Source: Nemertoderma westbladi (lineage: Eukaryota; Xenacoelomorpha; Nemertodermatida; Nemertodermatidae). From it: 51,003 nucleotides of DNA. How positions within the stretch are numbered: the first letter of the stretch is position 1; each line of letters starts with the position of its first letter. The stretch covers positions 1 through 51,003 of the forward strand of contig JAUCBJ010004960.1 of NCBI GenBank assembly GCA_032718475.1. Direction: 5' to 3'. This document shows positions 24,473-35,385 of the stretch, piece after piece. A program made the position numbers and the translations under genes. The notes beneath the pieces are model-generated. The model searched no databases. It was not told the DNA's origin and was given only the letters and a program-made list of their open reading frames with translations.

Positions 24473-26893
24473 GTAAGTTTGAGATATCCACTAAAGGTTA
24501 TATTATGTCACAATATACTGTATTTAGATACATACTATCAGTGTCAGTGAACATCACACTGCATTTCTGTCACGGACTTATGCATTCTGAGGAAGCCAAG
24601 CCGGAGAAAAGACAAAGAGTGAATACCAAAATGGGGAAAGAAAGGGTGGTAGTTAAATGTAGAGAGACTCCACGGTGTGGTACACCAGATTAACGTTACA
24701 AGTGATTCAATTGGATACAAAAATATAATCAGCAGAAACTACTTCAATAAAATTCCTAGTTAATTTTTCATTAACTAAGTTATTAAACCAAGATATAAAG
24801 TTTGGGTTTCTATGTAATTTATTTAATTCTTGTATTTTTGTATATATATTTAGTGATTTAAAATTCACATGGTAGAACTCGTAGAGCACACCAAATTAAG
24901 TATATAAACCTAAAAATTACAGAATACCAAATAATTAAGTAGGGCCTAACAGTTGTAAAAATTACGCTAATAAGGCACAAAATGCACATAATTAATATTG
25001 AGAAAAAAAAATTATAGTAAAAATATACATTGAAAATTGTGCAAAAACTGGCTAATTCTTCTGTTTAAATGGACAATGCAATGAAAGAAATGTAGTCCAT
25101 TTAATTTATTTGAATACTTGTACCTTAGTTAGGGAGTTTGACTGGATAGGTCTCGAGTCAGTGTATCCAGGCGAGCCGAGACAATCTGGGACGGTGAAAA
25201 GATATTCATCAAGATGCTTTTTAAAAGTCTCCAGTGCGCAGCCTGTCAAGTCTCAAGTCAAGTCTTTGTCAATGTAGATTCTTACCGAGTTCTACATAAA
25301 CCGTCGTTTAGTGCGAAATGCGCGTGGTTTTGTAACCATGGCAACCTTGTGACGTACTGTACGTACATACTACATATCATCACAATAATTAATGCTATTA
25401 TTACATTCAAGAATTAGATGTTTCTTTGTCGAAATTGGTAACATCCAGGTTAATATCAATATCATCTAAACTACACAAACATTCTAAACACGTTCGTGGA
25501 GCCATCGCGCAGCACGAGGCTCAGTTATGAGATAAAACAATTATGTACATATTGGTATGAGTATACAGTTAAGAGCCTCCTTTGAATGATACAGAATGGT
25601 CTAGTACAAATAGGCCATTTTCAGCTAGAAGAACGGGTTTAAAGCAAAGAAATGTGAGGATATTTAATGTCTAGACATGTAGCCCTCTAGAGAGAGACTG
25701 TTGATTTGATGGTGTCTGAAAGTCCCTAAAAAATCTCAACTTATGGTCTTATTAATGCCTACTAATTTTCGACTCTACAGCTTTAAATCCGACGAAGTTA
25801 TAAGTAAGTCAAAATCGTAGCGACGAATATGACATACAGTACCATTATTGAATGAACTATTTGCCATAATTGACCTACCACGCCCCCTCCCCCCCCCCCC
25901 CCCCCCCCCTAAGAGATAAAGTCAGTTCGCAAAGGCTCCGAAACTTCACCGGTAGGTCTATGTCATTACTTCGGAGTCTCTAGCCGATCCTCAATTAAAT
26001 GTCTTAACTTTTCAATATCGTAAAAGATAGACTTTATGATTCTCTACAAGCAACCCAAATTTCAGCTCAGGAAAATGAGGCGTTACCGAGAAAGTCTAAA
26101 AACCACATCTGTCGTAACTGACATCAGACTGCATGATTTTTCACCAAACTTCACAAATTTTCTAAACTTTCCCTCTACTACTTACCTACTAAGTTTGGTT
26201 CAATTCCGAATCAGCGATGGCGAGAAATTCGCGTTCAAAGATTTAACGAGACAGACAGACGGACGGACAGACAGAAGGACATGCCCCATTTGCCTTATAT
26301 GAACCGTATGCCAAGGCTCGCCGACTACGTGTTTCACCCCACATACAGAAATATCCTTACATGGGAGACGTAATTCAATTGGTTTAATATTTCAAAACTC
26401 AAAGTTACGATTTCCACTAATGCTAATGTGCATATCAGAAATAAAGCTATTTTGTATACGTGTATCAGAAATTTTAGTATAATGTTGATTTTCCTTTATA
26501 TATTTCCCAAATTTAAAGCAATACTTTTTTTTTCAAGTGAGCCTAATGAGCTCGTATATTATTAATAAGGGAAACCAGAGTAGACCGCACACATCAATTA
26601 AGCGGAAAATTCAAATAATGTCTCAAGTATATTTGAGACAATATAACAATATATTATTATATAAACACGTCATCATAATATTTATATGAACATTTAATGT
26701 TTTCGTTTTTTTTATTATACATTACTAATTTTTTGACACAGCATCTATTTTGGTACATTGGCAGGAGTTTGCAGTATCATAGCTAGTGTTGCTAGCTCCT
26801 GTCACCGGTAAATCTGGGGTGGGGGGTGATGTTTGTAGGAGTGGTAGTCTTGGTGGTTGATATATATTATTTCAGTAGCCCTACCCATGAGTA
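24473..26893 (+). other. Intron of the second Ig gene, left part
   Basis: GTAAGT donor followed by AT-rich sequence. It contains a run of 21 C (25889-25909), a simple ACAG/ACGG repeat (about 26250-26280) at the end of a short open frame I do not trust, and a 7-bp-stem hairpin GTCTCAA...TTGAGAC near 26620-26640. No gene seen. Confidence 0.6.
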
Positions 26894-27195
26894 GGTCGGC
26901 CAGGATCTAGGACACTTCCCCCCCGGACACTTCCCCCCCGGACACTTCCCCCCCGCCCAAGTAGGACACTTCCCCCCCGGACACTTCCCCCCCGGACACT
27001 TCCCCCCCGGACACTTCCCCCCCAGTTAAAGTGTTAAAATTAATCTGGGTGATTCAAAGCAATAAACAAAAGTTAAAGATGGTTACAGGACAAGTTGTAT
27101 CTAGACAAGTTTTTCAAAATTATAAAAGAAACATTTTTATAGTCAAATTTTGTTTGTTTTTCTTTTAATTCCTTTAATTCTTTTAATTTCTTTTA

Positions 27196-27335
27196 ATTGG
27201 GGGCTGCCGCCCCCAAACCCCCGCTTCTTTTGTTGGGGGCTACCGCCCCCAAACCCCCTCTTCTTTTCTTGGGAGCTGCCGCCCCCAAACACCCGCTTCT
27301 TTTCTTGGGGGTTATCGCCCCCAGACCCCGGCATT
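27196..27335 (+). repeat. Four GC-rich hairpin repeats
   Basis: Four tandem units, each with a GGGGGC-loop-GCCCCC hairpin followed by AAACCCCC and a CTTCTTTT spacer. The stem variants are GGGGGC, GGGGGC, GGGAGC and GGGGGT. Translation gives a repeated PPPNPRFF pattern, which I take to be a by-product. Confidence 0.75.
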
Positions 27336-27359
27336 TCCCTGAGTGCCCGTGGTGAAAGA

Positions 27360-28608
27360 CTAACCCTTTCACTACTATGGCATAACAGTTAGGTCACACC
27401 TACTGTACTATGGCCTAGGTGTTATGCCACGAAGTACTAGGAGCTCTATGGCCACATAAACATGTCAGTCTGATAGCTGACACACCCATTACATGTTCAG
27501 TACTCTTCCTCATAACAAAATTAAGTGGTAATTTCAAATTTTAATTGGTTGTTTTGGTTTTTGGTAGGGCTGTAGAGCAGTAAGTATAATGGAATATAAA
27601 GGCCTGCTGGTACTGGTAATAAAATGTCTGTCAGTCTGTCTGTCAAAAAATAAGGAAGCATATTATGTAATGAAAACATTCGCCATGGGGGTTTTCCAGG
27701 TCTCTGATTTCATTTCTGATGTCAGTTTTTACGACTGACCAACTCTAGGCTGTCTGTGTCTGTATGTATGTCTGTATATGTCTGTTTGTCTGTCAGTCAA
27801 AAAATACGGAAGCATATTATGTAATGAAAACATTCGCCATGGGGGTTTTCCAGGTCTCTGATTTCATTTCTGATGTCAGTTTTTACGACTGACCAACTCT
27901 AGGCTGTCTGTGTCTGTATGTATGTCTGTATATCTGTTTGTCTGTCTGTCAGTCTGTCTGTCAAAAAATAAGTGGGGGTTTTCCAGGTCTCTGATTTCAT
28001 TTCTGATGTCAGTTTTCACGCCTGGCTCGACTCACAACACACTGTGTGACATAATATGCTTCCTTATTTTTTGACAGACAGACTGATAGACAAACAGACA
28101 TACATACAGACACAGACAGCCTAGAGTTGGTCAGTCGTAAAAACTGACATCAGAAATGAAATCAGAGACCTAGAAAACCCCCATAGCGAATGTTTTTATT
28201 ACATAATATGCTTCCTTATTTTTTGACAAACAGACTGACAGACAAACATACATACATACAGACACAGTCAGCCTAGAGTTGGTCAGTCGTAAAAAAGGAC
28301 ATCAGAAATGAAATCAGAGACCTAGAAAACCCCATAGCGAATGTTTTTAATACATAATATGCTACCTTATTTTTTGACAGACAGACTGACAGACAAACAG
28401 ACATACATACAGACACAGACAGCCTAGAGTTGGTCAGTCGTAAAAACTGACATCAGAAATGAAATCACCAACCCTTAAAACCCCCAAAGCGAGAATGTTA
28501 GTAGATTTAATTCTTTCTTAAGTCTTGACAGACAAACTGACAGAAAGACCGACAGACATCAGTACGTGGGGAACACATACAATCTTGAATCAGTAGTGAA
28601 AGGGTTAA
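27360..28608. mobile_element. piggyBac-like MITE with internal palindromic array
   Basis: The left end reads CTAA then CCCTTTCACTACT (27364-27376). The right end reads AGTAGTGAAAGGG (28592-28604) then TTAA. That is a 13-bp perfect inverted repeat beginning CCC next to TTAA, or CTAA as a one-base variant, which is typical of piggyBac-type elements. A subterminal hairpin TGGCATAACA/TGTTATGCCA lies at 27378-27387 and 27420-27429. No transposase is present. It sits inside the larger foldback-like element. Confidence 0.5.
27622..28530. repeat. Head-to-head array of about 155-bp units (large palindrome)
   Basis: About three forward units (27622-28020) are followed by about three inverted ones (about 28050-28530). 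Each has a TGTCTGTCTGTC tract, CAAAAAATAAGGAAGCATAT, GGGGGTTTTCCAGGTCTC and GACTGACCAACTCTAGGCTG. The third forward unit has an internal deletion. The centre is near 28035. It could form a hairpin of several hundred base pairs. Confidence 0.9.
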
Positions 28609-29404
28609 GACCACTTTGAAATAATTAATTCATGTTTGTATCATCAGATAATAAATTGACTAAGCCTAAAGTAGGAGCTGTATTGAATATTAACCAATTT
28701 AATATATAAATTACTACAATATTATATAATTCAACAAAATCCTATTAAAAATATTGCAAGTAACCAGGAAATTTAATATGTAGTGTGTATAATATCCATA
28801 TAGTATAGTATGTATATCAATATGTAATGCTGAACACAGAATACAGGTCGACGCATGTCGATTTTACCCTGGAGAGGTATAGTTTTGATTGCAACAATAA
28901 TATTCATTCCCATCTGCTACAATTTGAAGAAGACTATTACATAATAATACCTACTGTATAATTAAAACAATTAATTATTATAATTCTATAGTTAATAAAG
29001 TACATAGTAAATAAACAGTATATCATTCCGGGGATGGAATTTATAGGTCATCTAATATAATTAATTGTTTAAAGATTCGCAAACAATACGATGTAATTGC
29101 ATTGATAAAACCCATAAATAAAACTTGAATATAAAATGTAAAATCGGGATGAAAAAGATCACTTTCTGTGCTACGAAAGGAAAATTGGATGCAACTTATC
29201 TGGATACAAGCGGTCCGTTTACCTTACAAAATGAAAAATACGAATGTGCGAAGTTAAGAACAGTCGGGGGGGGGAAGTGTCCGCGGGGGGGAAGTGTCTG
29301 GGGGGGAAGTGTCCGGGGGGGAAGTGTCCTACTTGAGCGGGGGGGAACTGTCCGGGGGGGAAGTGTCCGGGGGGGAAGTGTCCGAACACCGGTCGGCCAG
29401 TATC

Positions 29405-29966
29405 GCCTGTGACTTGTTATTTAAGTGCGGTTATCGGTTACCAAATAGGTTTTGGAAAATTGTTAATTTCGTTTATTTATTAATTGCTTTTTTTAAATTG
29501 ATAGCTAATGTTTTTTTTGAATTATTTAATTTTATATTTGAATCTAATGCATTCCATACTTTTGTGCCTTGAAATTTTAACGATTTTTGCGTCTGTACCA
29601 TTTTTTTTCATTTTTTTTTTCATTTTCATTTGTTTTATTTACTTCAAGCATTGTTACAGTATATATATACTTATAATTGCACATTTTATTTAATGTGAAT
29701 TAAAAACTGACAAAGTTATGTTGATGAAGTAGGACGCCGCCTTGTCGCAATGCGAGTTGAGTGGCGGTCGCCCTAAAATGTGAAGCCTATGGATGATATG
29801 ATAATGAAGATGATCAGATCTATGCAACACCATCTGTTTATAAGCCCAAACTACACCCCCCCCCCCCTCACCCCCGGGTCGTCACTCCAGATACTCCAGC
29901 CCATTGTAGTCAAAACTCAATTTTAATATTGGTTATGCTGTATTATTTGCAACTGCAAAGTAGTAC
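29405..29966 (+). other. Spacer with a C tract between foldback element and LINE
   Basis: T-rich sequence, then a run of 12 C (29856-29867). It may include the 3' UTR of the antisense LINE, whose end I cannot place. The short open frames here look random. Confidence 0.45.
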
Positions 29967-30614
29967 TTATATGAACGGTTTTTCATGTTTGAATAATTCG
30001 TTAGTTAAATTGTTTTTAAATAGTCCTTTAGAATTAATGGTACATATATATTCCGGAATATTATTCCACAATTTTGCCCCAGCGTATGCAAGAGATGCCT
30101 GGCCGAGTGTTAGTTGTTTCCGAGGTATAAAAAATTTGTTTGTTTCTGCGGCTCTTGTATGATATCGATGAATCTGTCCTACACGTTGAAAAGATTTTGA
30201 AAAGTCAGTAACTTCATATTCATAGAAAACGGAATGCATTAGTAGACCTAATTGTAGACAGTGTAAGTGCTGAATCGGTAATATACGTAAATTATGGTAA
30301 ATTGGAAATGAATGGCTTTGGTTATCAGAATAGGTGATGCACCTTAAAATTTTATTAACTTTAATACGAATTTTTTGTATTTGACTTTGTTTGGCTCGAC
30401 CCCAGACTATTAAGCAATACTGGATATATGGGTGAACGAGGGAGTAGTAAAGTTGCTTTAAAGTATTAAGAGAAAACAGATGCCGTAATTTATAAAACAA
30501 TCCTGAACATTTTGATATTTTTTTTAAAACAAACTCTATATGTGCTTTCCATGTTACATTAGCATCCATTATTACACCTAGATATTTAATCTGTTGCACT
30601 TGTTTCAACCTTGT
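29967..30614 (-). pseudogene. CR1/Jockey-like LINE reverse transcriptase, C-terminal part (3' of the insertion)
   Basis: On the minus strand, the segment encodes the C-terminal end of a non-LTR reverse transcriptase. Motifs in order are IKYLGVIMD, WKAHIEFVLKKISK, LYYSLVHPYIQYC, VWGRAK, FPIYHNLRILPI, YHTRAAETNKFF and KLWNNIPEYI. Its upstream (right-hand) coding sequence stops at 30614 at the boundary of the BEL/Pao LTR. It resumes, in the same sense, at 46427-46605. It is open to its stop near 29967 but lacks the catalytic region, so it is a 5'-truncated dead copy split by a later insertion. Confidence 0.85.
30610..30614 (+). other. Target-site duplication CTTGT, left copy
   Basis: CTTGT abuts the TG start of the left LTR and matches 46427-46431, which abuts the CA end of the right LTR. 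Five bases is usual for BEL/Pao integration. Confidence 0.9.
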
Positions 30615-31796
30615 TGTAAAAGCTTTTGCGGAATTAGCTGGTTATTTTCCCCGTAAAGTACTCTGTAGTTGGTTTAACAGGCATAAAAGGCCGTGTCCTT
30701 ACTGTACTGGTGTTTTAGTGGACATAAAAAGCCATCTCTTCTGTATGTGTACTTTAGCGGACATAATTAGTAATTCTATGACGCAATGCGCTAGATCCTC
30801 TTGAAACAGTGTAGTTACTATGACGACAGCTAACAGCTGAGCTGTACGCGTGTAGTTTTTTCCTTGTTCTCTGGTGTTTCTTTGTTCGGTCAACCAATCA
30901 GAGCGATTCTCTTGCTTTTTGGACAGAAACCTCCGAGAAATCGCGCAATGCATTATGGGTCAATGTTTACATTTTTGTCCTGAGCCTAGAAGACCGGCTT
31001 TTGGAATCTCTGTGTTTTTCAGTCTTTAGCCCAACATTAGTAGGCTTAATTATAGAACGTATATCTGTTATCATTACTCACATATCTTAACATAACATAA
31101 TCATAACCATTCATACCTTAACATTTGTACTGCTATTTACTGTCGGTTATTCATTATATCGGTTGATGGAATATTATTATATTTGGAATACCGATAAATA
31201 ATTACAAAACCCTCAATCTTCTTGATATACTGAAGGTAAGAGAGACCGGTTACATATAACGATTGCGACTTACATTAAAGTGGTTCTGAAATGAATCTAA
31301 TGCTATTTCATAGGCACTACATGTATTGGTTGTTGTTCTCTTTATATGTGATTAAAATTAGCGAAGGTCGGCAGATCGGTGTGCAGCATTGTGCAGTATT
31401 GTGTATGATTGTGACTGTTAACAAAGCATCTCCTAAAGAATGCGCCATATACGTGAATCTATAGCCATCCCGTTGTGTCTAGTTTAAGTCATAACTCTGT
31501 TTACATATTTAGAGCGCCACGTCCTAAAGGAACTGTTAATATTTCCCGAAAGTGAATAATATTTGTCAGAGATTATATATTACGATCAGTCGAATAATAC
31601 AGTAGGCCTACACCGCAATACGGTTAGGCTTCCGAATCCAGTCTCCCGGGTATATCCACCGGGTGAATGGTCGCGCATAGACTGGCTTCGGCTAATATAG
31701 TGTATCAAATACTCGTCATAGGCTAAAGACGATTTATTATCTAGAAGACATCCCAATTTGGCAGGTTAAACTGCTAAAGGTCTGAAAGCGCGAACA
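30615..31796 (+). repeat. 5' LTR of BEL/Pao element
   Basis: TG...CA repeat of 1182 bp that matches 45246-46426 with about ten substitutions and one 1-base indel by eye. Promoter-like features include a CCAAT box (ACCAATCAGAG near 30892-30902), TGACGCAATGCG near 30778, and GCGCAATGCATTATGGG near 30943. A clear TATA box or AATAAA is not evident. An 84-codon minus-strand open frame is present in both LTRs but shows no protein character I recognise. Confidence 0.93.
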
Positions 31797-32077
31797 ATAA
31801 CAGATATAGCTTCTGTATTGCAGTAGGCAATAAAGTTGAAGTACCGGCCAACCGGTACCTAGTAGGCCTGACTACCTAACCAATCAGACCGGTACCTACA
31901 GCAGTACAGGTACAGCAGTATTATTCGAATTTGATAATTATATACCGGTAGGCCTTAATAATTAATCAGGGACGGCCGCCCTGGTTTTTTATTGAGATTT
32001 TACTTGTTTCTGTCAGGTTTTATTTATTTGTAGGTTAATATTGAGCAGAAGACATGTAAGCCTGCTCAGATTGTACA
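31797..32077 (+). other. BEL/Pao leader, first part
   Basis: Non-coding. The first bases after the LTR (ATAACAGATATAGC) do not start with TGG, so the tRNA primer site is not recognised. Confidence 0.5.
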
Positions 32078-32657
32078 GATAATTTGTAGGCTGGACTGTT
32101 GTCTGACTATCGTTAAGTCTGAAAGGACTGTAGTGTGTGTAGAGCGTATGTCCGAAAAAGTACCAGTTAGGAAAGTAGGGGCTTCCAGTGCTGTGAGGTA
32201 AACCCCCTCGAAAGAATAAGTCGTACTACTCGGTTAGAACGCATACTAACTAACCATTTCGGAGTCTGCATATACTGTAGTTTATTTAGGCTTGATAGTA
32301 GTCTGCCAGCGTTTGGTTTGTACTTTGTTTGTGTAGTCTGTACGGGTAGCGTAATATTTCTTATTTAGATAATTTGTAGGCTGGATTGTTGTCTGGCTGT
32401 TGTTGGGTCTGAAGAGATTGCGGTGTGTGAGGAGTGTATGTCCGATAAAGTGCCAGTTGGGAACGTAGGGGCTTCCAGTGCTGTGAGGTAAACCCCCTCG
32501 AAAGAATAAGTCGTCCTACTTGGTTAGAACGCATACTAACTAACCATTTCGGAGTCTGCATATACCGTAGTTTGTTTAGGCTTGATAGTAGTCTGTCAGT
32601 ATTTGGTCTGCATTTTATTTGAGTAGTCTGTACGCGTAGCGTAATATTTATTATTCA
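32078..32657 (+). repeat. 290-bp tandem duplication in the BEL/Pao leader
   Basis: 32078-32367 and 32368-32657 are diverged tandem copies. A central stretch is identical in both, from GGGGCTTCCAGTGCTGTGAG to GAAAGAATAAGTCGT (about 32180-32225 and 32470-32515). A hairpin GGTTAG...CTAACC follows in both copies, with a TACTAAC motif in and beside the loop. A structured leader RNA is plausible. Confidence 0.85.
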
Positions 32658-33582
32658 GAGTTTATGCGATTATTCGCAACATTCATATCCCCAAGTTTAT
32701 TCCTACAGTAATTGTGCTTGTTATATATACCGTTATAGTTAAACTAACCCCGGTACTACATCAGGGCTGCTTGGTGTAGGTCAAGACTGGTGATTTTGTG
32801 CCCCGGTCACTCCAGCAGATACTGTGGTTCTTTTAGCTGTTCAAGTATTTTTAACTACTGATTATTAGTTGTATAAGTACTTGTACCTAATTTAGGGTTT
32901 AGTGTACAGTACTTTCCGAAGGTAATTAGTGTGTAGGCAGTATATTTGTGTTGTAAAGTGGTTAATAGGCACGTTGGTTCTGGTAGACCGCGGTAGTTAA
33001 CTTCTAGGTAGGAACACTCCGTGATACATAACGTAGTACTTATAGCGATACGGCTATAAGTCGTCAGACGGTGGTATTTTTTCTATCTGGACAACGCAGT
33101 ATATTTACTACCGTAGTACCCTGTCTGTTTGTAATAACCAGATATTCTAACCCTTTGTTAGACTGGTTTGTAGACTTCTTGTAAAATTACCCTAAAAATT
33201 CGTACTTGTAATTTTTGTGTTTATTTAGAGATTGTAATCTCACCCCGAATTGTATGTAATTTGTAGTATTAAGTAACTTAGGTAAATTAGAATTATTTGT
33301 TTTAGTGTCCAACAAGTAGCACTTCACTGAGAGCGCACAGCTTCTGTGTAGTGACTCTTTCCCAGAAATAATAACATTTATTTCAAATATTGACAAAACC
33401 CATTATACGGGTATATATATTATAAATCAACTCAAACCGATTTATAAAATAGTAGGCCTGTCTTACAATAATTAGGTCTAAATATCAGTTGGACTACTGC
33501 TTACATAACGGTAATAAAGTAAAGTAAAGTAACCAAGTAACCCCCTAAAATTCAGAAATTCAATTATTTAAAATAATTGACA
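32658..33582 (+). other. BEL/Pao leader, second part
   Basis: AT-rich, non-coding. A minus-strand open frame at 33187-33396 shows no recognisable character. No other structure is seen. Confidence 0.5.
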
Positions 33583-33833
33583 TACCGGTATTTACAATAG
33601 GCTTATTATATTTATTTCTATAAATTTAGGCTAAATTATATACCGGTATTCTGTGATTAATTCTAGTCTGTAATTATACTTATATATATACATTACAAGT
33701 GTAAGCTGTATACCGGTATTCACGATAGGCCTATCATATATTTATATATATTTACGCTAAAATTATATACCGGTATTCTGTGACAAACCTAGTCTGTAAT
33801 AATACTTATATATATACTATAAGCATACCGGTA
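33583..33833 (+). repeat. Five TACCGGTA palindromes in a diverged tandem repeat before gag
   Basis: TACCGGTA, usually followed by TTC, occurs at 33583, 33641, 33711, 33768 and 33826. They lie in roughly 127-bp diverged copies sharing TATATACCGGTATTCTGTGA, CTAGTCTGTAAT and ACTTATATATATA. The last lies about 140 bases before the gag start. Confidence 0.8.
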
Positions 33834-33970
33834 TTCTAATATATTATATATATATCACGCTACACTGAGTAGCAGTATCGGTAATTAATTACTAGGCTAA
33901 CAGTGATACTGAATTACTAGACTTGCTTAAACTGTAATATAGCAGTAGGCATTCAACTGTACAAACAAAC

Positions 33971-34774
33971 ATGTCTGACACAAAGCAAAACCTGTCAGAC
34001 AGTCTCCTAGATACAACCATCTGTGACCCAGACAGGAGTGTGGAACGTGTGAGACCGAAGTTCAACTCACCTCCTACTGTAAGAAAGATCATCCCTCCAG
34101 TAGTAGTATCAGACCCTAGGCTAGTCCAACACCGTAGGTCTATCATAGGCACTCGAGCTCAGGTCAAGCGGGACCAAGAAGCAGTGGAACAGCAGCAACA
34201 CTCTAGCCGAGAACTTATTTCTCAGCGGACCGACAGCTCCAGTGGTGAGGATACTGTAGAGCTGACACCCGAGCACGGAGCAAAGATGACAGATGCGGTT
34301 TATTCGGATCCCCTTCTCATCTTTCCTGCAGCCGTACTCACTAGGGTATTGATTGCGGTGGAGGAACACCAGATTGATTGGGCGAGAAGTAAGCGATCGA
34401 CTAAGGATAGTTATGCGGGATACACAAGGGAAGAACTGAAGTCTATTGTCGAGTCGCAATGGAACTTCCCCGGACCCGGACTCCCATTTGACTTATCGGA
34501 AGCTGCCTGGGAAGACATACACAGGATGGGAGTAACAAAGGAAACCATCGATCCAGCTGTGTGGAAGAGGTCCACAGCAGGATACGTACAGGGATTCTTC
34601 AGCTCTTTGGAGAGATTAGAGGAACAACTGTTTCGACAACCCCAAGGACCTCAAGAGCAGGGAGAGCTGCTTTATCAAGTTCGAGAAAGAATTCTAAGAA
34701 TCAGACTAATCCTATCGGCCTTTGAGGAGGCTTCGAAAAGAAGACAAGACACGTCGTTGCAAGTTGCCGTATAG
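33971..34774 (+). CDS. gag: BEL/Pao gag, N-terminal open frame
   Basis: 267 codons from ATG 33971 to TAG 34772-34774. This is the first good ATG after the leader. The protein is hydrophilic with a helical C-terminal half (FFSSLERLEEQLF, ILRIRLILSAFEEA) and no family I can name. The same frame is open again directly after the stop (to 35385), so TAG is either a mutation, a readthrough site, or the end of a separate first protein. A GTGAGT just downstream (34790) is donor-like. It is part of the retrotransposon's structural protein. Confidence 0.7.
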   Translation: MSDTKQNLSDSLLDTTICDPDRSVERVRPKFNSPPTVRKIIPPVVVSDPRLVQHRRSIIGTRAQVKRDQEAVEQQQHSSRELISQRTDSSSGEDTVELTPEHGAKMTDAVYSDPLLIFPAAVLTRVLIAVEEHQIDWARSKRSTKDSYAGYTREELKSIVESQWNFPGPGLPFDLSEAAWEDIHRMGVTKETIDPAVWKRSTAGYVQGFFSSLERLEEQLFRQPQGPQEQGELLYQVRERILRIRLILSAFEEASKRRQDTSLQVAV

Positions 34775-35385
34775 ACTTGGTTACATCGGGTGAGTCTCCA
34801 AGTTCAAAAAACTGCCCCGTGGAAATCTCAGTTAGATGAGCGCTCAACCCTTGGAGAATCAACAGACGCTACCTTTTCCCAAGTGGAAAGTGAAGCGACA
34901 GCAGAGAAACCGCATAAGAGGGATGCTATTGACATCTATCTGTCAGACTATCAACGCTTTGTAGGTGACGAAGAGTTGAGGAGACGGCTGGATGGACTTA
35001 GCCCTAATAGTGAAGGAGCCAAGCTTGTGTTGGACGCAATCGATGCGGATATGAGAGCTGCGAACCAAGCTAAATTTGATGAACGCCTCCGCATCGCTAG
35101 AGTCCAAGAAGAACAAGTAAAGAAAAAACGTATAGAAGACAGAAAGACAGCGGCAGTGGCAGCAGCAGTAGCAGCGGCAGAAGCGAAAAGAAAAGCGGCA
35201 GCGGCAGCAGCAGCGGCAGAGGTAGAAGCGGAAAGAAAGGCGGTAGAAGTGGAAAGAAAGGCGGCAGCGGCAGCGGCAGAGACAGAAGCGGAAAGAAAGG
35301 CGGTAGAAGTAGAAAGAAAGGCGGCAGCGGCAGCGGCAGAGGCAGAAGCGGAAAGAAAGGCGGTAGAAGTGGAAAGAAAGGCGCA
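34775..35385 (+). CDS. gag: BEL/Pao gag, Ala/Lys/Glu helical repeat segment
   Basis: It continues in the frame of the preceding segment. After about 100 ordinary residues it becomes a 20-residue (60-bp) repeat with AAAAA, AERKAVEVERKA blocks, in about 3-4 copies. This predicts a long charged single helix or coiled coil, probably for multimerisation. Near 35383 the frame must shift by one base to keep the AAAEAERKAV pattern (GCGCAG against GCGGCAG in other copies), so a one-base deletion in the repeat is likely. The old frame ends at 35419. Confidence 0.7.

Larger units (their letters stand above)
26894..29404. mobile_element. Foldback-like element with mirrored 15-bp-repeat inverted ends
   Basis: The left end (26910-27023) is three GGACACTTCCCCCCC units, a 9-bp spacer GCCCAAGTA, then four units. 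The right end (29266-29383) is the mirror: four inverted units, spacer TACTTGAGC (reverse complement GCTCAAGTA), then three inverted units. Outside lie near-identical 14-bp direct repeats, GGTCGGCCAGGATC (26894-26907) and GGTCGGCCAGTATC (29391-29404), which look like a target duplication, though 2 and 7 bases separate them from the arrays. No transposase is present. Long inverted ends made of short tandem repeats are the mark of foldback elements. A nested MITE-like element lies inside. Confidence 0.7.

Noticed and set aside
26036-26302. 88-codon open frame ending in TDGRTDRRT
   Set aside because: The C-terminal part is a simple ACAG/ACGG repeat and there is no recognisable domain. It lies in an intron.
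29125-29572. Open frames with GGSVRGGS repeats
   Set aside because: They are translations of the 15-bp inverted end of the foldback-like element.
30699-30953. 84-codon minus-strand frame repeated at 45329-45583
   Set aside because: It is present twice only because it lies in the two LTRs. It overlaps the promoter-like region and shows no domain.
32400-32520. Hammerhead ribozyme in the leader (CTGAAGA and later GAAA...GTC)
   Set aside because: The first leader copy has CTGAAAG instead, and the stretch between GAAA and GTC is too short for stem III.
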